Position numbers and translations under genes: made by a program. Under the pieces are notes generated by a model that worked only from the letters and a program-made list of their open reading frames with translations, was not told where the DNA came from and made no database searches. Shown piece by piece: positions 59,601-64,000 of a DNA stretch of 64,000 nt (its first letter is position 1; each line of letters opens with the position of its first letter). The stretch is taken from assembly GCA_026008535.1 (NCBI GenBank), contig BRKX01000018.1, forward strand, positions 20,406,088 through 20,470,087, read 5' to 3'. The stretch comes from Perilla frutescens. Its lineage: Eukaryota > Streptophyta > Magnoliopsida > Lamiales > Lamiaceae.

Positions 59601-60020
59601 AAAATTAAACTGAATAATAATAAATTAAAATTGAAGAAAAGAATGGAAGAAAAATTAATAAAATTTGTCATGGATACCTAATTAAGAGGATCTCATTTGT
59701 GAGTAAGATCATGTTTAAGAATTAAAATTACCATTTCATAAGTGATATGATACTAATTTTGTAGTTATATATATACTATATATCTTTCCACATCATATTG
59801 CATGAATATATATCATCAATAGTTTTTTCTTCACATATTGATTATGCATATCATACAGAATTATATTGAAGTAGAATTTAGCCCAATACTATGAACACTG
59901 GATATATAGATACAAGTACTTTTCCTTATCTTTAATTTATATATATATATTAGTATATAACATTACGTACCCTCAATTATTTTACAATAGAAACATCGAT
60001 CAAATATCATGTAATCGATC

Positions 60021-60083
<63 letters not shown>

Positions 60084-60700
60084 ACCAAATTTAGCTGGAA
60101 AAACAACATCATTTCGTTGTGATGAACTATGCCAATACTAACGTATAGTAGTTTTACCAAACATGTTGATACATTTATTGATGTTTAAGAAAAAAATTAA
60201 AAATTAGCGTGATTCCTAAAATGTGAAGTTCATGTAATTTTTAAATTGAACAAAATTTATAATTCTTAAGACAATAACCGTATATGGAATGAAAACATTC
60301 ACACCACATAAATCTGATAAAAATGTAGTTTTTTTTTTCATTTAAAAAACTTGTACAATTTAATTTCCAGATAATTTTACAAAACTATAATATAACTAAT
60401 AAAAAATTATATGTACAAAAATATCATATGAGATCCTCTATTCTAAAACAGTGATAAATGGACCTCCTACAACTATATGCTCCATTAATAGAAATTAGTA
60501 GAAGATATAAATCTACGTGCTCGATCGATATTGGCAGGCAACTACCTGACTTTTGTGCTTACTCCAACTGATATTGAACGAGCTATGCACGTGTCGGATA
60601 TATACAACCATACTTATTGTGTTTCTATAAAATACAAATGACGACATTAATTAATCATAGAGTTAGCTAGAATAGAAACATGCACGCCATGCAACAATTG
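59601..60700. other. AT-rich DNA with a long (TA)n
   Basis: A (TA)n tract of about 36 units lies at 60007-60079. No gene is seen. Confidence 0.6.
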
Positions 60701-60702
60701 AA

Positions 60703-60900
60703 ATCCTCTATTGCATATTTGGTGTTACATTTCTTATTGTACAATCGATTTTTTTTTTCGATTTTAATTTCTTGTGTTTTAGTTTAATTTTATACTGGTT
60801 ATTTAGGGTTTACTCTACCCAATAAAGGTGTATCATATTTTTTTAGTATTTAATTTAGAGTTTTTAGTTATTGATTGATTATTTAAAAAATTATAATAAA
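60703..60900 (+). repeat. Dispersed repeat, second copy
   Basis: Aligns with 57433-57700 (ATCCTCTATTGCATATTTGG at the start, then TTAGTTTAATTTTATAC and TTAGGGTTTACTC). Confidence 0.6.
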
Positions 60901-61039
60901 CCTTAATTGGGTATGGTGAGCCTAAATAACATAACAAGTGTAAAATTACACTAAAGTACAAGAAATTGAAATTAAAGAACAAAAAAAAAATGAGTGTGCA
61001 ATAGACGATTTCGTGTGGTCATGCATGGCCACCCATAAA

Positions 61040-61516
61040 GTTGGGTCTGTCTAGGGCATAAAGCTGCCTTGTTGTTACAATCAACATAGAGATTGGGATT
61101 GGGTAATAGATTAGAGATTAGATGATGAGAGATAATCTCTAATCTATACTAAAAGGATAGATTGGGCACAACGGAAAGATTCGGGCGTCTTTAACCAGAT
61201 AATTAGATTCACATAAGCAATCAGCGTGCCCATGATCAGTCATGTATTTGTTAAGTTCGAATCGACGTTCTAATCCGGAATACTTTACTATTAATATTTT
61301 CTTTTCCTTTGTTTTGTTTTGCTATTTTACATTACAATATTTACATACGAAGTACGAAGACCATAACAACCCTCAAACTTTGAAATTGGATTGGAAGATA
61401 AAGTTCGTAGCTCCTCGTGGGATCGACCATTACTCATGTTGATGGCTACGCCTGCAGTGTGCATAAGGATAAGTCTCTCTTGAGATTTATTCTGATCGTA
61501 AAATGACCGCGCGTCA
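61040..61516 (+). mobile_element. LTR 3' portion, copy 1
   Basis: Direct match to 62884-63355: GGGTCTGTCTAGGGCATAAAG, ATACTAAAAGGATAGATTGG, ATAAGGATAAGTCTCTCTTG and the end GACCGCGCGTCA. Left part missing. Confidence 0.6.
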
Positions 61517-61979
61517 CACACCGAGGATGTGTCCATGTTCTGGTGTTGGGTCTCACAGATTGAATGTTGTTGCTCTTGTTTTGCCTCTGTATGCGTCTCT
61601 TCTTTGGTGCTTGGATAGTTAGAGACTAAGAGTTGCTGCTCGTATCATTCTTAGCGTAAACAGTAAGAAGGAATTGTGGAGTGTAAGTCGTCCATAACTG
61701 CTTCCTATAACTAATCGATCAAATCAAGGTACCTACTTAGTTGAGCCTGGGATTGCATGCATCCACCAAAACTGAATTAACGTTTGACTTGAACATTTCT
61801 TTTATATTGATTATTCCCGTTTTGTTTTATTTAATTGTTGGTTTAGATTTGAATAGTTTCAGTGAATGAATATTAGTGACAGTAATTCTACATAACCCCC
61901 AAAAGTTATCAACAAGATAGAAAAGTTAATCACTCCTCGTGAGACGATATCTGCCTTTGGACGCTATACTAGCCTTTGA

Positions 61980-63355
61980 GGGCAAATTTAAGCATCTGCA
62001 AGACTTTGCCTACAGGTGTAATTTTACGCGCAAAACGACGGTGTGCCAAGCAGGCGTAAGGTTAATATTACCAGCTAAGGCAGGAGCAGTGCACCCTAGC
62101 TGCCGAGGGCAAAAAGGAGATAAGACAAGTCTGATTGTATTCCCGAATTCTAGGAAGTAGATTGGCTATCTAAAGAAAGTTAGAACTCGGCGATCTAGGA
62201 CATGGCGAGTATAGATTCTACGAATCAGATCTTCTGAAGAAAGAAAGAATCTGTCAGATATAGACATTCGTAGGCACATCAATTTGCGGATCAAGCTGAA
62301 GATCCCCTTGACTTGTGGAGGAAGTTGACTTGTGTTTTGTACCCCTATATAAGTTACTTTCATGGCAGAGGCTGAACACACATCACTTGATACATTTTCA
62401 CTTTAATTTTCTACACTTTATATTTATGTTCAAACAATCTCGGGTCTTTTCCCGCAGGCTGCTAAGTTTTTTATTTCACGTTCTTAAATCCAATGTTGGT
62501 GTTGAATCGCTTTTGCTATTAATTTAAGTAAGTTTTTTGTTTCAATTATGTGCGATTTTATTTATTTTTATTATTATTCTAAGTTTAGCATGAGCGGCTA
62601 GACTCGTTATTCTGGATTAAACACATGATGAGAACTTAACGAACATATAAAGTACTGTGAGACTTTTGGGCATTAAACTGTGTGAATTTAGTTCCGTCGT
62701 GTAATCGATTTTTTTGTTTTATTAAAGTGGGCTAAGCTAGTTAATTGTAGTTGATTACTCATTAATTAGAATTGTGTTCACTACCTCTATACATGATCAA
62801 TGAATCGTAACTGTGTGTTGGTCATAAAGAGATGAGATACATCACGGGTACTATGGAAAAATTGAGATCGGTGCCTGTAGTAAATCTGGGTCTATCTAGG
62901 GCATAAAGGTGTCTTGTTGTTTACAATCAATTGAGAGATCGAGGTTAGGCAACAGGTTAAGGGCTATAAGACAATACATCACCTCTAGTCTATACTAAAA
63001 GGATAGATTGGGCACGCAGAAAGAGATTCAGTGTCTTTAACCAGATAATTAGATTCACATAAGTAATCGGCGTGCCATGATCGGTCTAATGTTTATTAAG
63101 TTCGAATCAATGTTTAAATCCGAAATACTTTATTTTTGATATTATCTTTGTTTTCTTTTGTTTATTTTACTTTACAGTCTTTACATACAAAGTACGGAAA
63201 TCACAACAACCCTCGAACTTTTAGAATTGGTAACACTAGAAGATAGAGTTCGCAGCTTATCGTGAGAGCGACCCTTACTGCTGGCTACGCCTGTAATGGG
63301 CATAAGGATAAGTCTCTACTGAGATTTATTCTAACTGTGAAACGACCACGCATCA
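61980..63355 (+). mobile_element. LTR, copy 2, with TATA promoter
   Basis: The right 470 bp match 61040-61516. A TATATAAG box lies at 62346-62353, as expected for an LTR promoter. The left boundary is approximate. Direct orientation and a short gap suggest two LTRs of one small or deleted element; no coding sequence lies between. Confidence 0.5.
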
Positions 63356-64000
63356 CTCTCTTATGATCCATATTGGACACTCATGAGAATCCAAAATTTT
63401 GATGGCCAATGTATGATATCATGGAGTTCACTTAATTTAAGGGTTGATATGTGTTGTGAACGACCTTACTTGAATCCTTAAGTTTAACTGTTTAACACAT
63501 TTTTTGGATTCATGTGGTATCCTCCATTTCAATGAGTGTCAATTCAAAATTGAAAAATTATTGATACTTTTGCATTTATCCTTTTTTTTCGCTAATATTT
63601 CTTCCTTCTGTCTTGTTGATTGCCATTTGTGGGAGATTATTAGAAATGGGCAGCAACTTTGCCTTGTTTTTCTTGTTCTTTTGATTACCTCCATCCCACA
63701 TCTGAGGAGTAATAGAGGTGGGAGTTGCTTTTTATTAAATCTTCTCATTGAGCGGTCTAAACGAGCAACCAATGGGCTTTTATGATGGGCCGATAATGGC
63801 GGAACTCCCACGCATATCATCCATCCTGGTCCGGTCCGGTCTGATCATTATTGCGCATGTCGGAAGTGGGTTGTTCTGTTGGGGTTTGGATTCCTTTTGG
63901 TTTGAATGTGTTTTGTAACCGTTGAGAATGAGAGATGTTCTGCATGACTGAGTCATGGAGTTGTAGGTGGAGGGGAAAACTGTTAAGAATGTATTTTCTT
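63356..64000. other. Right edge, no gene supported
   Basis: Two overlapping 93-codon frames on opposite strands (63504-63785 and 63539-63820) have no recognisable features. The window ends here. Confidence 0.4.

Noticed and set aside
63693..63740. ATCCCACATCT, one base from the plant snRNA upstream element, with a TTATTAAAT downstream
   Set aside because: The 28-base spacing fits neither Pol II nor Pol III snRNA genes and the sequence after it matches no snRNA I know.
63778..63845. Possible C/D snoRNA (ATGATGG ... CTGA)
   Set aside because: Box C is imperfect, there is no good terminal stem, and no C'/D' pair.

Overview
The window is nuclear DNA of a flowering plant. The genes are split by GT-AG introns (one GC-AG), the gene-free DNA is AT-rich, and it is packed with plant LTR retrotransposons and small terminal-inverted-repeat elements. 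Gene content fits a eudicot, and one SINE-like repeat looks like a family I associate with asterids, so an asterid is a guess and not a result.

Six gene models are well supported and one is weak. In order they are: a weak 73-codon peptide gene (3169-3390, +); a plastid-type MurG homologue (5709-7733, +, 4 exons, 412 aa); a convergent EXO1-like 5'-3' exonuclease (8378-12425, -, 12 exons, 543 or 554 aa); RACK1 (29371-31332, +, 2 exons, 329 aa); a convergent DUF599 membrane protein (31856-32903, -, 2 exons, 231 aa); and two intact duplicated GT61 glycosyltransferases (46497-48068 and 56035-58327, -, 3 exons each, 446 and 443 aa). Exon boundaries were built by hand from phase, splice dinucleotides and protein family continuity.

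Between EXO1 and RACK1 lies one Ty1/copia retrotransposon (13427-26110) with 194/197-bp LTRs. Its dead gag-pol is cut into pieces by at least four later insertions, one carrying its own hAT-type MITE. From 34.6 to 45.6 kb and at 50.2-53.4 kb there are further LTRs, three with matching 5-bp target duplications at both ends. There are also an 8-bp-TSD MITE split by a solo LTR, a MITE full of palindromic GGTCAACGCGTTGACC boxes, and a 123-bp tandem repeat. The GT61 pair sits in two homologous blocks (about 46.41-49.48 kb and 55.93-59.60 kb) separated by retrotransposon-derived DNA. The right end (60.7-63.4 kb) holds repeat fragments, including a direct pair of LTR 3' portions.

The genes do not form an operon-like or clustered pathway. 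MurG belongs to the relict plastid peptidoglycan route, EXO1 to DNA repair, RACK1 to the ribosome, DUF599 is of unknown function, and GT61 enzymes act in Golgi glycan synthesis. I found no new multi-gene system. The most useful novelties are gene-structure details (a GC-AG intron, a 90-nt stop-free intron, a C-terminal PIP-like motif) and the layered transposon architecture.
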